From: Aradus depressus
Lineage: Eukaryota; Arthropoda; Insecta; Hemiptera; Aradidae
NCBI GenBank assembly: GCA_963662175.1
Contig: OY759216.1
Location: forward strand, 41,123,087 to 41,187,086
Direction of reading: 5' to 3'
Length of the DNA stretch: 64,000 bases
Numbering within the stretch: the first letter of the stretch is position 1; every line of letters begins with the position of its first letter. The notes below the pieces were generated by a model, which saw only the letters and a list, made by a program, of their open reading frames with translations, was not told where the DNA came from and searched no databases. Below, one piece after another: positions 33,830 to 45,935 of the stretch. Made by a program: the position numbers and the translations under genes.

Positions 33830-35588
33830 ATTAATTTTAACAAAAAATTAATTGAACAAATAAAATATTATCTCCTACATGATTTTTTTTTCTATTGTGT
33901 TCCTTGCTCGTGTTCTAATCACCCTGGCATGATGCGTCAGGGGAGTTCGGAAACAAGTTAAGGTCAAATCTTTTTCTATTAAGGAACTGTGATGAATTAC
34001 GAACAATCCCCGAATGCCAATTAGTGACAATCAGCGACCGCCCGCAACTTTTGGAAGAGCAGTACAAAAACAATTGGATGGGTTTGGGCAAGGACTTTCT
34101 TCACAATGTTCTCGATATTCTGTGTTAAATAATGACACTTTTTTGTAAATTCTACGAATCTGTTACTCAGTCTTGAAGAGTCCCATAGATTAATCGGATT
34201 TTCTCTTAAGCAAGGTTTTTTGTCCTTTCAAAAATGCTTATGTCCTGGTCAGTGCGAAGGTTTGTCATTGTTCAAGCATTAAATGATATTCGAAAAGTGG
34301 GAATTTTAATAAATAATTAACCACAACCCCTCTCAGCTTGAAAAAGCTATTCCTCGACAACTTTTCCTCCACTCGTTTTTATTTTTCTTTAAGAGACTCA
34401 TAGAATCATCTGACTGAGACGTCCTGTAGAAGATAAATTTTAAATCGTAGTTTGGTTATTTACTATTTATTATCAATGTATATATTTCTTCCTTTTTGAC
34501 CTTTGTGAGAGTACATTATAACTAATATATTTATTCTTTTAAAAAAAGATATATATATATATTTTATGACAACAATTTATTTGATTTTATTGCTTAATAA
34601 TTCATTTTATATTATTGCATAAATATTTATTTTATTTATTGTGTATTTATTTGCATGCATAGAGTGAGTGTATAAACCTCGAATCCCCTCCCTTTAAGCT
34701 ATTAGCCAATGTTCCTTTAAACACCATACTGTACGGGTAGGTGATAAGCTAGTTTTTTTTTAAATATTATTTTATTATGTTACTCTGTACCTGGTGCTTT
34801 ACGTTTTTTTTTTTTTACTTGTCCATATAATACCAAAATACCTTGTAGGTATTCATAGATTTGCCAATGATGACGCAGTTGCGTTAATAGCCAATTCTGG
34901 ACGGAAATGAAACAGTGGAAAGACAACGTCTTTTATTTCTATGAGAATCAGCTGATTTGCAAGGCATATTTTCCCTTACAGACACGTGATGTATTCTGCA
35001 AGGCTCGTTGTCCTTTCAATAATTCTTGAGTCTCCCTAAACCCCTTCAAAGTCCTTGGTCAGTGCAAAGGTTTGTCATTAGGGTCGTTCAATTATCAGAA
35101 AAGTGGAAATTGAAGTAAAAAAGTGTGCTATTTCTTTTATAAATATGCTCTTTTCTACCAACCTCTAACTTATTCGTTAAGGTCAATCATCATGAGGGTT
35201 GTAACGACGCATGGCTTGGCGAAATGTTCAACGAGTCACGCTATATGGCAGCAGGAAACTTCAGCATGGCTCCGTCAATTCTTCCCTGTGATTCCTAAGA
35301 ATTGAAACATTATCTTTCTATAGAACTGGTGAGCAATGCAATCGTTCAAATTCAGACGAGTAATCGCAAATTTACCAAAGCACGTAGTGGGAACCTGAAT
35401 CAAATCACCGCACTAAAAAATCAGTGATAGCGAGCAAAACTGTTAATATGCAGAAGTCAGTGAGCTTCTGGCACACCTTGCCTTTATAAATAGATGCCTT
35501 TTCTTGGCATGGTAACAACGAAAGCTATGAAGGGATTATACGATATCTTGTAGAGACGATGCCGTTGGAAAACACACTTATATGTACA
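33830..35588. other. Unassigned; contains a diverged direct duplication
   Basis: Positions 34211-34312 and 35000-35112 share TTGTCCTTTCAA, TGGTCAGTGC.AAGGTTTGTC and GAAAAGTGG in the same order. The spacing inside them differs, so it is an old duplicated unit or unknown repeat. An (AT)n run lies near 34548. Confidence 0.4.
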
Positions 35589-35909
35589 TATGGTGAATCA
35601 CCGGCGATGTAGGTACTTCTAAAAACAAACGGTGATTCAGTGACTTCTCAGTACGATATAAAAGTTCGTATCGATACTGACACTGTTTTTCAGTAGAACG
35701 ATCTTTTATAATCTGCCTCCTCATCTTAGGCCAATTTCGCTAAAAAATTACAGGTGTCGTTCTTATTGGAGTTTTGGATACTCATATTACACATACAGAC
35801 ATGAAATTTTTTTTTTCAATTTAAATCAGAGGGTCAAAAAGCATGAAATTGCGGTGAAAACATTTCTGACCCATTACATAACTTTACCCATATACAGCTG
35901 GTGAAGTAA
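35589..35909 (+). repeat. P-family repeat, both ends, rearranged start
   Basis: TGGTGAATCACCGGCGATG appears at the start. A second partial copy of the start (CGGTGATTCAGTGACTTC) follows about 45 bp later. The end is a reduced hairpin (ACCCATATACAGCTGGTG). Confidence 0.7.
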
Positions 35910-38900
35910 TATATAGGAGCAGATAGAAGAAGAAAAGTTAGTAGACTGGTGAGAGTGAGGGAGCTAACATAAGTTGATAAACGGGTAGTAGATGTGTGGA
36001 TGAGGAGACTGAGAGCTGAGGCAGAGGTCATTGAATGGGGGTGGGGTGACCGCCGCGGCCGGATGTAGTGCCACAGGCTCACTTCTCCAGGGAGAACATA
36101 CACACACTCAGAGGGGGGGTTCAATTTGAACAGGAAGTCAGAAGTCGGGGAAAAACAACAGTCCAGGCACCATCACTAGGGCACACTGTCAATTAGACCG
36201 CCATTAATTAATATGATATCTGGGGGTGTGTTAGTATAGTGAAATTTCGTTGAAAACTCGGCATCGAAGTAAAACTCTTAAACAGGACTATTCTGAATCA
36301 GCCTAATGAACTCAAAAACAATTAGATAAATTCCACAGATAAATCTAATACCTTTATTTATCATTTATTATACCTTTAGATACGAATTTCTTTAAAATAA
36401 AGTGCAGAATAACAAACATCTCATACTCAAAATTTTCAATTTTTCTTTTCTTCGAATCACTTGTATAAACTGGTCAATTCAGCCGGAATGGTCGATAAAC
36501 ACTTATTTAAGAAAAAATCAATCAAAGATCATCCCGCGAAGTGTTTTATCGAATTTAAAAGCAACATTTCACCTAGCGAATAATTTTTTTTTAAATAAAT
36601 CTTTGTAGAAACCTTTTCTGATCAAGAAACCTTTTCTGATCGTTACACCATATTGCTTTCCAAAAGCCAAGAATAGATAGATCAAGTTCAAACAAAAGAA
36701 TCATAAAAACTGAGTTAAGAAGTGATGCAGTTTCCAGAGATAAGGGAAGGGGGGTGGGATGAAGTCAGTAAGTGGAACTGTGGATGCAGACGGATGGATA
36801 GGATAACAAGATATGCAGAGTACGTGATTCAAACTAACAACAATGTGTCCATAACTGTCAGATATGGAGTGGGGAAGGACTCCTCTATCTGATCCGGAAT
36901 CCAAGTTCAACCCGTCACTTCCTTCGAACTTCGGACACAAGATCTCCTTGTCTTGTTTATATATTGTCACAACTGCTAATCACAATTAGATTATCTCAAG
37001 TGATCCTCGCCTTCTAGCTAAATCAATGAAACACTCATTATCAACGGTTCAATTATCTGTAAATACTCGTTACTCGATCGAATCACAGTCTAGTTAACAT
37101 GTACAAAAAAAACTAACCAATGATTGGTCTCCTCCCCTTGAAGTAAATCCGCTGAGAGATCATGGTCTATGACAAACATTCAAAGAATGCTGGGCAGAAA
37201 TGATACTCGTAATTCTTTGTTTCCGAGGATTGCCAGCTTACAATTAGTTATTTTCTTCACTTTAACCTAATAATTAGGTGTTAGCGAAAGAGAACAATGC
37301 AATAAACAAATAAAATATCGGTGTGGAGACCTTCCATGTTCCAAAATAATTTTTATTGTGAAAAATGAATAATAGGCAGAAATAACCGAAAGAGAAATAT
37401 TTCTTTCAAACCTCCTGCTCGAATTTAAGTCATTCATTCAATTAAAGTAAACGATGTGGTTAAAGTAAATGATTATGGTTCAGTTGATAATTGTTGAGTA
37501 TTTCAGTAGAATTAGCAAGAAAGTCCTAAAAAAACACTTAGACGATATTGTTATAAGTACAAAACAAGTTGCACATACTTCTGAAACAGCAACAGAAATA
37601 CATTGCATTTTCAGAACCATTGCCCCGATTGGCGCCAATATCAATTGGCCTTGAGTCCACCTTGTAAGAAACATTTTGTAGAATGGAACATTCAAATCGG
37701 TGTAGATGTTATCGTGAACAAAAGAAAAGAAAATTCCACAGACAGACCCAGGAACAGCCGCCATATGAAAAAACACTTTTCTTTATGTTTTGAGGTTAGG
37801 GAAATCAGAATCAGACCCCATCGCCTAGATTTCTATTTCCTTACGGGAACATCGATACGGGATCGGGAACATTGGTAAACGCATGTATTTAACAAATGTT
37901 TTTCCGGTACTTGAAATCAAAAAGTATACGAAAATCAATCCAATCAATTGTTAAAAGTTGGCACTCATTTTATGAGTTGGACCCGCCTACAACCTCTCTT
38001 CCCGTTCAAAATATAGAAATGCCTCATGATCTATATTTGAAATAGGATTCTAAGGATGATACATGCGTAATTTTATGAGAATCCGATTAATCGTTATAAA
38101 ACTAACATTTATTTTATGTGTTGTAAAGTATTCAAGAGTTTATGAGGCTTCTTTCTATACTCATCGAGCAAAACCAAATAAAACCGCTACACTCTAGGAA
38201 ATTTCGTTTTCACGTTACACTGGTAAGCGCATGCGTTTAACTCCACTTTTTGGGCTCTTAAATAAAAAGTTTCTAGTTTTAATTTTTTCCGGCTGAAAAT
38301 TATGTAAAACCTTTTATCCATGTTAAATTTGGAGTTTATAACTCGATGGTTTGGGCTGGGAATTTCTATCACTCACTCACGCTATCGACCAAAATAAATA
38401 AAAATCCAAGATTTTCTTGACATAATTAATTTCGTTCAACAGTCTTCAGGGCAGGGACACGGCAATGAAGTATGTATATGTATGACTCCTGTTAAATACT
38501 TCACACTAAACAACATGCACTATATCACAGTATGTTATAAGATATGTATAGATGCACACCATCGCCGCAATATGGAGACCCTATTTCCTCCCTGCTCAAT
38601 TGTTAGCCGTACATCATCATAATTTACCGATATAATCTAGTGCCTCTGCGGTGGGCCAACTCTAGACAGAAGACTGCAAGAGGTTCAGCTGCTGTAGAGG
38701 TCAGGGACCGGGTGAGATGAGATCAGAACTGGACCTACAGTTACGTCCCAACATATTAAAATAGTCAACCAACTTCTACACTATTAATTCAGAGGTGTAG
38801 TACAAACATTTATAAGAGGGGGAAATCCTCAATTTACTGGACAATACATTTTTCACCCACTATCTCCAGTCAAATCTCAATGTCACTCTACACTCTCATG

Positions 38901-39039
38901 TTCTATTTTAGTCACTATATATTTGTATTCTATAAGTATTCATTCCTTTCTTTTTCTTTTTATTTATTTCTTTCAGTTCAATGCCGAATAACTGTAGGTG
39001 TGTGTTATTTTGGATATATAACTGTAAATAAATGTACAT
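35910..39039. other. Unassigned
   Basis: Less AT-rich patches lie at 35930-36120, 36720-36960 and 37600-37870, the last with open frames of about 90-98 codons on both strands. None is recognisable. GAAACCTTTTCTGATC is duplicated in tandem at 36609-36643. No repeat family named here occurs in this 3-kb stretch. Confidence 0.35.
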
Positions 39040-39350
39040 ATGAGGGTGTGTGACACATTATTTATTTATTTTAGTTTATTTTTATTTTTTTCTCACTCTC
39101 TCTCTCTCACCCTTCCTGTCATCTATATTTATATTTGCTATTATTTTTTACTTTATAATTTTAACTTTGTTCCTCATTTGTTTTAATATGATTTGTTTAT
39201 CCTTATTTTTAACTGTTTTTGTTTCTTTAGTTGCTATAGGCCCTTATTTTTTATTTTAACTTGATTCATACTTGTATCTCTTTTGTTTATTTCATATGTT
39301 GTTATTCTTAGAGGACGTATGTCCCAGAATAAAAATTGTTTTTTCATTTT
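39040..39350 (+). mobile_element. Non-LTR retrotransposon 3' UTR fragment
   Basis: T-rich sequence sharing TAGGCCCTT and TTATTCTTAGAGGA.GT..GTCCCAGAATAAA with the 3' end of the interrupted LINE near 31.2 kb. The coding part is absent, as expected for 5' truncation. Confidence 0.5.
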
Positions 39351-39954
39351 CATTTTCACTCTATAGACTGAAAATAAATATTAACATCAGTTCAAAGCAT
39401 AACTATATTGGTGCTAAGACACGCATACTTCCAACTTCTGAGTCTATTATAAATAATATAAATAATCCATACTACAGTTAGAAAGTTTTTATTTACAATA
39501 TTCCAGTTGTATACGCTTAACGACCCGGCCAGTCCAAAAGAAAAACTTCACAAACTCAAAATGTTAGCAGAAAACATACAACTGTCTTTTATAACTAAAA
39601 AAAATCATAGTAGTTTTGTATATCCGAATGGCATGGCTGTCATCGGTCTCTTGGCATGACATGAATACAATTTGAGAGAGAGAGAACAAATATTGCGTGT
39701 AAGGCTAGATGATCATAGGTTTAGTGGAGGAATGTCGACAAGAACAAAATTAGAAGTATTTATATTCTCGCTCTGTTATTGATAAATGATACAAGAATTT
39801 GGCGTATTCGACAATCAGTTACCAATTATTACATCCTTGAAGCCACATCTGAAGAAACGAACCAGAAGTAAGTACCTATGATAACGATCCAGAATTAACA
39901 CATGTTAATCGTGACCATACATTAATTTTCAAATAACAGCCATGTACTGTTATA
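39351..39954. other. No recognisable feature
   Basis: AT-rich; a GAGAGAGAGA run near 39674. No element identified. Confidence 0.45.
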
Positions 39955-40245
39955 AGGGTTTTTGAGTACGATCCCCCACCCCTTTCCCTTAGGTTGAAAA
40001 TTTGCAGGTGTCGTCTTCCTGGGGTTTTGGACTTACATATAAAATTTCATGCCGATACATTTATTATTTCGGAAATTTTGGGTGTTTCGAGTTAACCTAC
40101 TCTTTAATACCCTTTCTCCATTTGGCCGTTTGAACTGAAAATCAAAAGGTGTCGTCCTTGTGCTATTCTAGTTGTACATAAAAAATTTCGTGTCGATACC
40201 TTCATTACTTCGGCAGTTATTGGGTTTTTTTGTGTTAACTTTCTC
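39955..40245 (+). repeat. P-family repeat, internal modules only
   Basis: Two and a half modules (GCAGGTGTCGTCTTCCTGG, CGATACATTTATTATTTCGG, AAAAGGTGTCGTCCTTG) without either terminus. A SINE-A follows about 60 bp later. Confidence 0.7.
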
Positions 40246-40302
40246 TTAAATCAACAAAAAGGATATCAGGAAAATCTGCAAATAACGATGGTCCACTTTA
40301 AT

Positions 40303-40524
40303 AGTTAGTTATTCTAATTTTTATTCACCTAGCATAGGGGTCTTTAACGTGTACCTGACATCGTACAGACTCGGGGCAATAGCTTAACGTCCCGTCCGAA
40401 GTACGGCGTGCTCAAGGTTTTTTTACCACCCATATAAAGAACCGAAGGGCCGCGGCCGGGTTTCGAACCCGCGATTTTGAGCTCAGTAGGGAAGCGTGCC
40501 TACCACTAAGCTACCGGCGCCCTC
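40303..40524 (-). mobile_element. SINE-A, inverted, internally deleted
   Basis: The tail complement AGTTAGTTATTC joins directly to TAATTTTTATTCACC, so about 100 bp of body is missing. Head and B-box complement (GGGTTTCGAACCC) are intact. Confidence 0.8.
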
Positions 40525-41264
40525 AATCCAGTTTAATAAGGGACATTCTACCTGCCATCCCCGAAGGCACTTTCCACTTTCATTTTGTTCTACAAACAAT
40601 AATAATAAGCATGCGTTTATCCAGGTTCAGCCCCTAAAGAGAAAAATCAGCAATTTTGTATATTCAACAGCTTTCTTTAGCACAAAAATGTATTTATTTA
40701 GCTATGGACCAAGGTAAGTCCTCCCACTGTCTACGCCACTGCTAAGAATGTATAAATACATATACAGATATATTGATGGAAAAATGTTGTTACTATAAAT
40801 ATATAGAGTGAATTATTGACCTCTTCGTCTTGGGAAAAGGCGGGGAGAGAGTGCGCAACAAGAACAGAAATACTACTTACAGGGATGTCTAGAAATATCT
40901 TTGGGTTCTATTTCCTAAAAACAAAATGGGAGTGACCTGTGTTGTCTCTGGCAACCTGCGAGGACCGCTTCAAGGAAACAACAAGAGAAAAATTAATTGA
41001 GAAAATGTTAATGCCTTGGATCGAAACTATCACCTTAATGTACAGGCGTTGACTCCTACCCTCCCCCCCCCCCCCCCCCCCCCTTTTTTTTTTCTTTTCA
41101 TACATTTTCAACGGCTGACAGTATCGAAAACGTTTTCAAACTATGTCCTACAGCAAATTATATACAACAATATTTATTATCATTTGTTCGAAAGGCGTAA
41201 CTATTGATATCTTCTATTTTCGCCTGAACATTCCCATGTGTGGAAATTTGACAAAAACTACCGG

Positions 41265-41452
41265 TGAAATAATGTTTGTTTATGTGTACTTAACAAAAAG
41301 TTTACTAATGACATGAAAATAATAATAATAATTATAATTTCAATTTTTATCTTCATTGCTATTCTTTCAGTTTTTAATGAAAGGATTTTTATTAATATTT
41401 TCTAGTTAGCAGTTATCTTTTAGTTAAATACACAAACATTATTTCATGCATA
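41265..41452. repeat. Inverted repeat of an unnamed family
   Basis: Arms GAAATAATGTTTGT...GTACTTAAC (41265-41295) and its complement GTTAAATACACAAACATTATTTC (about 41424-41447) face each other. The right arm and its flank recur at 26878-26985. Probably a MITE-like or decayed transposon terminus. Confidence 0.5.
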
Positions 41453-41503
41453 TCACATATAAATTAGTTAATCATGTTACAATTTTATAATTTTTATCTT
41501 TAA

Positions 41504-41686
41504 TTATAGTTTTACCACTGTTTTTGGAAGTATTTCAGAAAAAAAAAAATGACTGACTAAGCTTCTAGTTGAATTCCAACCTATCTCTTTACTACCTGAT
41601 GTAAGGTTCGCACTCAGCAAGCTTGTCATAGGTAGTATATTTGCAACTAAACCTGACGATGGTTTAATGCCGTTTTTGTACAACAT
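41504..41686 (-). CDS. Hypothetical ORF linked to a repeat family
   Basis: A 60-codon frame with ordinary amino-acid composition (GLVANILPMTSLLSANLTSG, GWNSTRSLVSHF). Its C-terminal segment (SEILPKTVVKL) and following DNA are shared with 26.88 kb, so it is probably the end of a decayed transposon ORF. Family not recognised. Confidence 0.25.
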   Translation of the reverse strand: MLYKNGIKPSSGLVANILPMTSLLSANLTSGSKEIGWNSTRSLVSHFFFSEILPKTVVKL

Positions 41687-42708
41687 TAGTAGTATATTCT
41701 ATTTTTAATATTGTTTTTGTTTATTAAACGTTTTCATAATATGTCCACAATTCTCTGTATTGATAAGTAGATAAGATTCCCGAGGGAGAGCTTCTTGAAC
41801 GATGTTCCACTTTGTCTATCTCACCCAACAGAACGGTAAGCAACTATCTACCCCGTAGGGGGTAGTTGTTTATTTCATCTACTAGCGTAGAGCGGACACC
41901 TCGGTCGCTACACCCCATTTGTGTTCCATGGAAATCCGCTAACATTATGAAGCTTCTAACATAGACTTTCTCCGTTTACTCTTTTTCCAGATATCGCATG
42001 TAATCAGATTTAGATAAAGTAATACATATATGTAATTATATAGTTATTACTGAGAAACTCCTTTTTAGTATGAATGAATAAACCAAATTTGTCCCATATC
42101 CCCCATTTTCATTCAAGAGAAAAGTCTAATAATTTTGCAGCAGACGCATATAAAAAAACAAATAAAGAAATAAACTATCTAATGGGAATGCATATAAGGG
42201 AACTGTCTATAGAAGGAAACTGACAAAAAATATAATATCGGTCACACTCATTTTCCAATCTTTTGGCTTTTGGTAGCCCATTTTTTGCCACTTCTCAATT
42301 TTATATGATTTCTACACTACTGACAAGTTTTTTGTTATAAGATTTCAACTAGACAATATTGATTTTTTTCTTTGACACGATTTTTTAACTAGCGCAAAAT
42401 ATTTATTCTTCTTAATATCATTCACTTGCAAGTTCTCAGTAGAGATGGGAGCATGCTAATATTTTTTTCAAACAAATAAATGTACTTTTCCAGAATTTAC
42501 CCGCCACTTATTATTATTATTAATATTATTTTTTTATTACCGAAGAACCAGTTGTACAGCTTCAATAAAGAATCGACGGAAGAGACAAATTTTATTTTTT
42601 CGGATAAATACAAGTCTTTTTACAAAAAACCTAGATAGTTAAGCATGATCTTTAAGGCCTAAAAGAACATATGTGTAATATAATTCTGGAAAAGTACCAT
42701 AAAACTAA

Positions 42709-42774
42709 AATTTTAGTTGATTTGACTTACCTAGTATTATAGAAATTACTAGGTAAGTCAAATCAACTAAAATT
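42709..42774. repeat. Perfect 28-bp hairpin with 10-nt loop
   Basis: Arms AATTTTAGTTGATTTGACTT.. (42709-42736) and the exact complement (42747-42774) flank the loop TTATAGAAAT. No flanking duplication is evident. The transcript would form a miRNA-sized but fully paired stem. Confidence 0.85.
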
Positions 42775-42893
42775 AATTACAATTATAATACATATATTAT
42801 ATGTATGTAGAGTAGAGATCGAGTACCTTTTTGTTTTATTAAGCCATAGGTTTTCTAATTTTCAAGCAAGGACCAAGTATAAAAACTAATTAC

Positions 42894-43016
42894 AGGTACT
42901 CGTTAAAGATCCCTATCCTATCCCTAGGTAACTAAACTTGGCTAGACAAAATTTAGGATTCTAGTAGGTGACATGACCTCGTAGTTAAAGGCCGGTCATG
43001 AATCATAATAACTAAG
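42894..43016 (+). mobile_element. SINE-A, 3' fragment
   Basis: CAGGTACTCGTTAAAGATCC to AATCATAATAACTAAGTAAC. The tRNA-like head is absent. A perfect tandem array starts 50 bp downstream. Confidence 0.7.
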
Positions 43017-43065
43017 TAACTAAAATCAAAATAAGTAAAATGAGCAAATAAGTACCAATTACGAC

Positions 43066-43387
43066 AAAATGTCATACATTAGTTGGTATAGATCCGGCCG
43101 AGGCCAAACTGAAAATGTCATACATTAGTTGGTATAGATCCGGCCGAGGCCAAACTGAAAATGTCATACATTAGTTGGTATAGATCCGGCCGAGGCCAAA
43201 CTGAAAATGTCATACATTAGTTGGTATAGATCCGGCCGAGGCCAAACTGAAAATGTCATACATTAGTTGGTATAGATCCGGCCGAGGCCAAACTGAAAAT
43301 GTCATACATTAGTTGGTATAGATCCGGCCGAGGCCAAACTGAAAATGTCATACATTAGTTGGTATAGATCCGGCCGAGGCCAAACTG
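43066..43387. repeat. Tandem array: seven identical 46-bp units
   Basis: Seven consecutive units, identical by eye, each AAAATGTCATACATTAGTTG followed by GTATAGATCC, GGCCGAGGCC and AAACTG; an eighth stops after AAAATG. The core CCGGCCGAGGCC resembles SINE-A just after its B-box. Identity across units implies very recent expansion or homogenisation. Confidence 0.95.
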
Positions 43388-44104
43388 AAAATGCCTACAT
43401 CTTGTTAACAGATAAGTTCTTAACAAATGGTTTTACAGTTTCCTAGTTGACTGCATATTAAAAATTCTGATCTTGATTAATACATCAATCATTTAGCAGA
43501 CAAAAATACGTCTTATATCCGCTAGGAGAGTTTTTCTAAAATGTTTTAATGCCTTCATCCAACGGAACTCAAAAAAAAAAAAAAAGTTGTTTCCGATTTG
43601 CGAAATTGTTTTTACAGAATAGTAGGACCCGTTAAATGAACCGGTTTCCTCTCCTAACACAATACCTAAACTTGTAAATTTAAATAAATAATAAATTGAT
43701 TTTATTGGCTAAGCTGGTTTCCAAACTAGTTTGGTTCTCGTTTCCCATATATAAATTCAAGGACTGTATAATAGAATGGAAGAAGGTGTCAAGTCACATC
43801 TGTTTACAAACTTTGGATAAAGGTGCAATGATATACCCTGAACAATGTTTTTGTACATCAAGATCAATGGGTTTGACCACTCGTTTAATCGTTATTTTTG
43901 ATATTCAACAAAAATTACCTAGCTTTTGTTTCTCAAAATGACAAAAATGTGACTCGACACCTTCTACCTCTGATTAACCTACATTCTGAGCGGACAACAG
44001 ATGAGACACCTCCCCTCCTAAGGTTCCTCCCATCCATTTCCCACTCTCTCTCCCCATTATGCGTGTGTTCTGGCGAACCATCTTCAAACAATTATACTAC
44101 ATGA
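43388..44104. other. No recognisable feature
   Basis: A plus-strand frame of 81 codons at 43696-43941 has ordinary composition but no similarity that I recognise. Confidence 0.4.
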
Positions 44105-44405
44105 TACTTCACATTTTTTGCAGATATTGTGAAAAACTTTTTTTTTTCACAATTTAATAGACAATTCAAAAAAAAAAGTGAAACACTTAATAAAAACATT
44201 AACAAAAATGTGTTTTTTTTTTTAATATTCTCTATTTCACACAATATATATGTAAAATAGGGGAGGACTTCTGGTATTGCTCATCTTCAGCCACGACTTA
44301 ACAAATACTCAGTCGTGGCTGAAGATGGTAGCAATAACAAAAGTACCCCCATATCTTATATAAATTTTGTGAAATAGTATTTTGAAAAACACACGTTTTT
44401 CTTTA
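44105..44405. mobile_element. Penelope-like inverted-repeat element, decayed hammerheads
   Basis: Tail ATTTTTTGCAGATATTGTG at left, then arms meeting at 44281-44330 (CTTCAGCCACGACTTAACAA and AGTCGTGGCTGAAGATGG). The right arm keeps CTGAAGA and GGTA-GCAA, but TACC is TAAC and the G of GAAA is lost. The left arm has an altered stem II and AGAA for GAAA. Same layout as the 30.1-kb element. Confidence 0.6.
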
Positions 44406-45044
44406 TTTTTTAATTGTACTACAATAGAAGAGGCAATACTGGAAGCGAATCATTCGCCAGGAGCCCCGCCCCTTCAACAGATATCACTAGGCGACAGAGA
44501 GACGGAAGTCCGACACTCGTTATAAGGCTTTTGAAAACTGTCTTCGATCTACGATGACATAAAAATTAGAATAAGCTCGAGCAGCAACAATTATGACGCT
44601 AACCCAACCACAAAAGGGCACCCATAGCGGTCGTGTCCACGCAGTGACATTATATGTATATCGAAACTGTTGTTGTTGTTGTAATCGGATCCTTCTGGCC
44701 ATAAACGAAAACTTTCCATTTAGATGGGGGGGAGGGGGGGAAACTAAAGAAAGTAGAAAGAAAGAAAAAGCAGGCTCCAGGTTAACAAACATTAATTTTT
44801 TTGGACAAAATTTCCCCTAATGCTAGAACAAATAATGTCAGAGGCAAGTTCGAAAACTCCTAGCTCTATGGATTTAGAGCAACAAATTAAGTAATAAATT
44901 ATATGGCTACTGCTACTTTTTAACGTCTCAAATTAAATAGGGTGGCGAAATTAGAATCGCTCCCCTCGAAAGAGATGCGGTGTCGCCTCCATTGCCCCTT
45001 CAACTGGTAGAGAAACATGAAATTATTTCACACTTTTTTCAAAG
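44406..45044. other. Unassigned; GC-richer patch
   Basis: The 44400-44720 stretch is less AT-rich and includes a (TTG)n run. Frames of 75-90 codons lie on both strands with no recognisable product. Possibly a promoter-proximal region, but unsupported. Confidence 0.3.
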
Positions 45045-45470
45045 ATAGCGGCCGCTATAGGAAGACATTTTATACTTGTCTGTGTCTGTGAACAAGATAA
45101 CTTCCGACAGAATGAATGTATCAACACGAAATTTTATATGTGTATCCAGAACCCTCTAAGGACAACACCTTATTGATGTTCAGCCAAATCGACCAAAGGT
45201 AAAGGAGGGAAGCTTAACACAACTTTAACAACTGCCATTGTAATGAATGTAGACATGAAATTTCATATGTAAATTAAAAGCCCTATAAGGACGACACATT
45301 AATTTTCAGCGGAATTAACCGAAAGGGTGGGGGGAGGGGGGCTCCCAATAACATTCGATGTAATTACTAAATCGACATATGTACAAGTCAAATATTGAGT
45401 TTTATTGAGCCCAAACGGTCGATTGACTTTGGAGGAACACTGAAAACGTAATTAATTCGTGATGGGAAGT
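45045..45470 (-). repeat. P-family repeat, inverted, 3' hairpin missing
   Basis: Begins in the complement of the GTGTTCACAGACACA segment, followed by three modules (AGGACAACACCTTATTGATG, AAGGACGACACATTAATTTT, TTGAGTTTTATTGAGC). The 5' end is degenerate. Confidence 0.7.
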
Positions 45471-45589
45471 TTATACATTTTCAGTCCATTCTCCTGTTAA
45501 GAAAGCTTTAAACCCGTCGGTGGGATGGCTTTTTGCACACTTTCTCACGTTGGTGCTATGGCTGTGTTCTACACAACCAAGCTAGAGAT

Positions 45590-45690
45590 ATGTGATTTAT
45601 AGATCAATAAACATGACAACTGCTCCGTGACAATTGAACTGATCAACTTGAAACTAGTTGCATAACGGCTGAGCTATCAGTGATTTATTC
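45590..45690 (-). mobile_element. Possible tRNA-derived SINE relic
   Basis: On the minus strand TGATAGCTCAGCCGTTATGC fits an A-box and GATCAGTTCAATTGTC a B-box about 30 bp later. No tail or duplication is visible and it differs from SINE-A and SINE-B. Confidence 0.35.
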
Positions 45691-45869
45691 TAGACGTTCA
45701 ACCAAGCTTCAACTATGACATAACTGATCCTCATTACGCCTATCCTATTACGTACTACAAATAAAATAACCAATGTTTTTACTTTCCCAACCATTTCAAT
45801 TACAGTTTTCATATGGCATTTCATGTTTATGGACCAAGTAAATCCAAAAACATGTATATCTGTATGTCT

Positions 45870-45935
45870 CTCCATATAATGAATGTATCGACATGAAATT
45901 TCGTGCGTGGATTCAGACTTTCTTGAGTAAGACAC
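45870..45935 (-). repeat. P-family module fragment, inverted
   Basis: AATGAATGTATCGACATGAA and ATTTCGTGCGTGGATTCAG match the inner part of one module. Confidence 0.5.

Larger units (their letters stand above)
40525..42708. other. Mostly unassigned
   Basis: A 21-base C run followed by T run lies at 41063-41092. An imperfect palindrome AACTATCTACCCCGTAGG.. occurs near 41848. A repeat-linked inverted repeat and ORF near 41.3-41.7 kb are listed separately. Confidence 0.4.

Noticed and set aside
37480..37878. Long overlapping frames on both strands as genes
   Set aside because: No recognisable domain and no poly(A) signal. A possible minus-strand acceptor (GCTGTTTCAG) alone is not enough.
43066..43387. 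CRISPR-like regular array
   Set aside because: Units are contiguous and identical with no variable spacers, in an animal-type genome; it is a simple tandem repeat.
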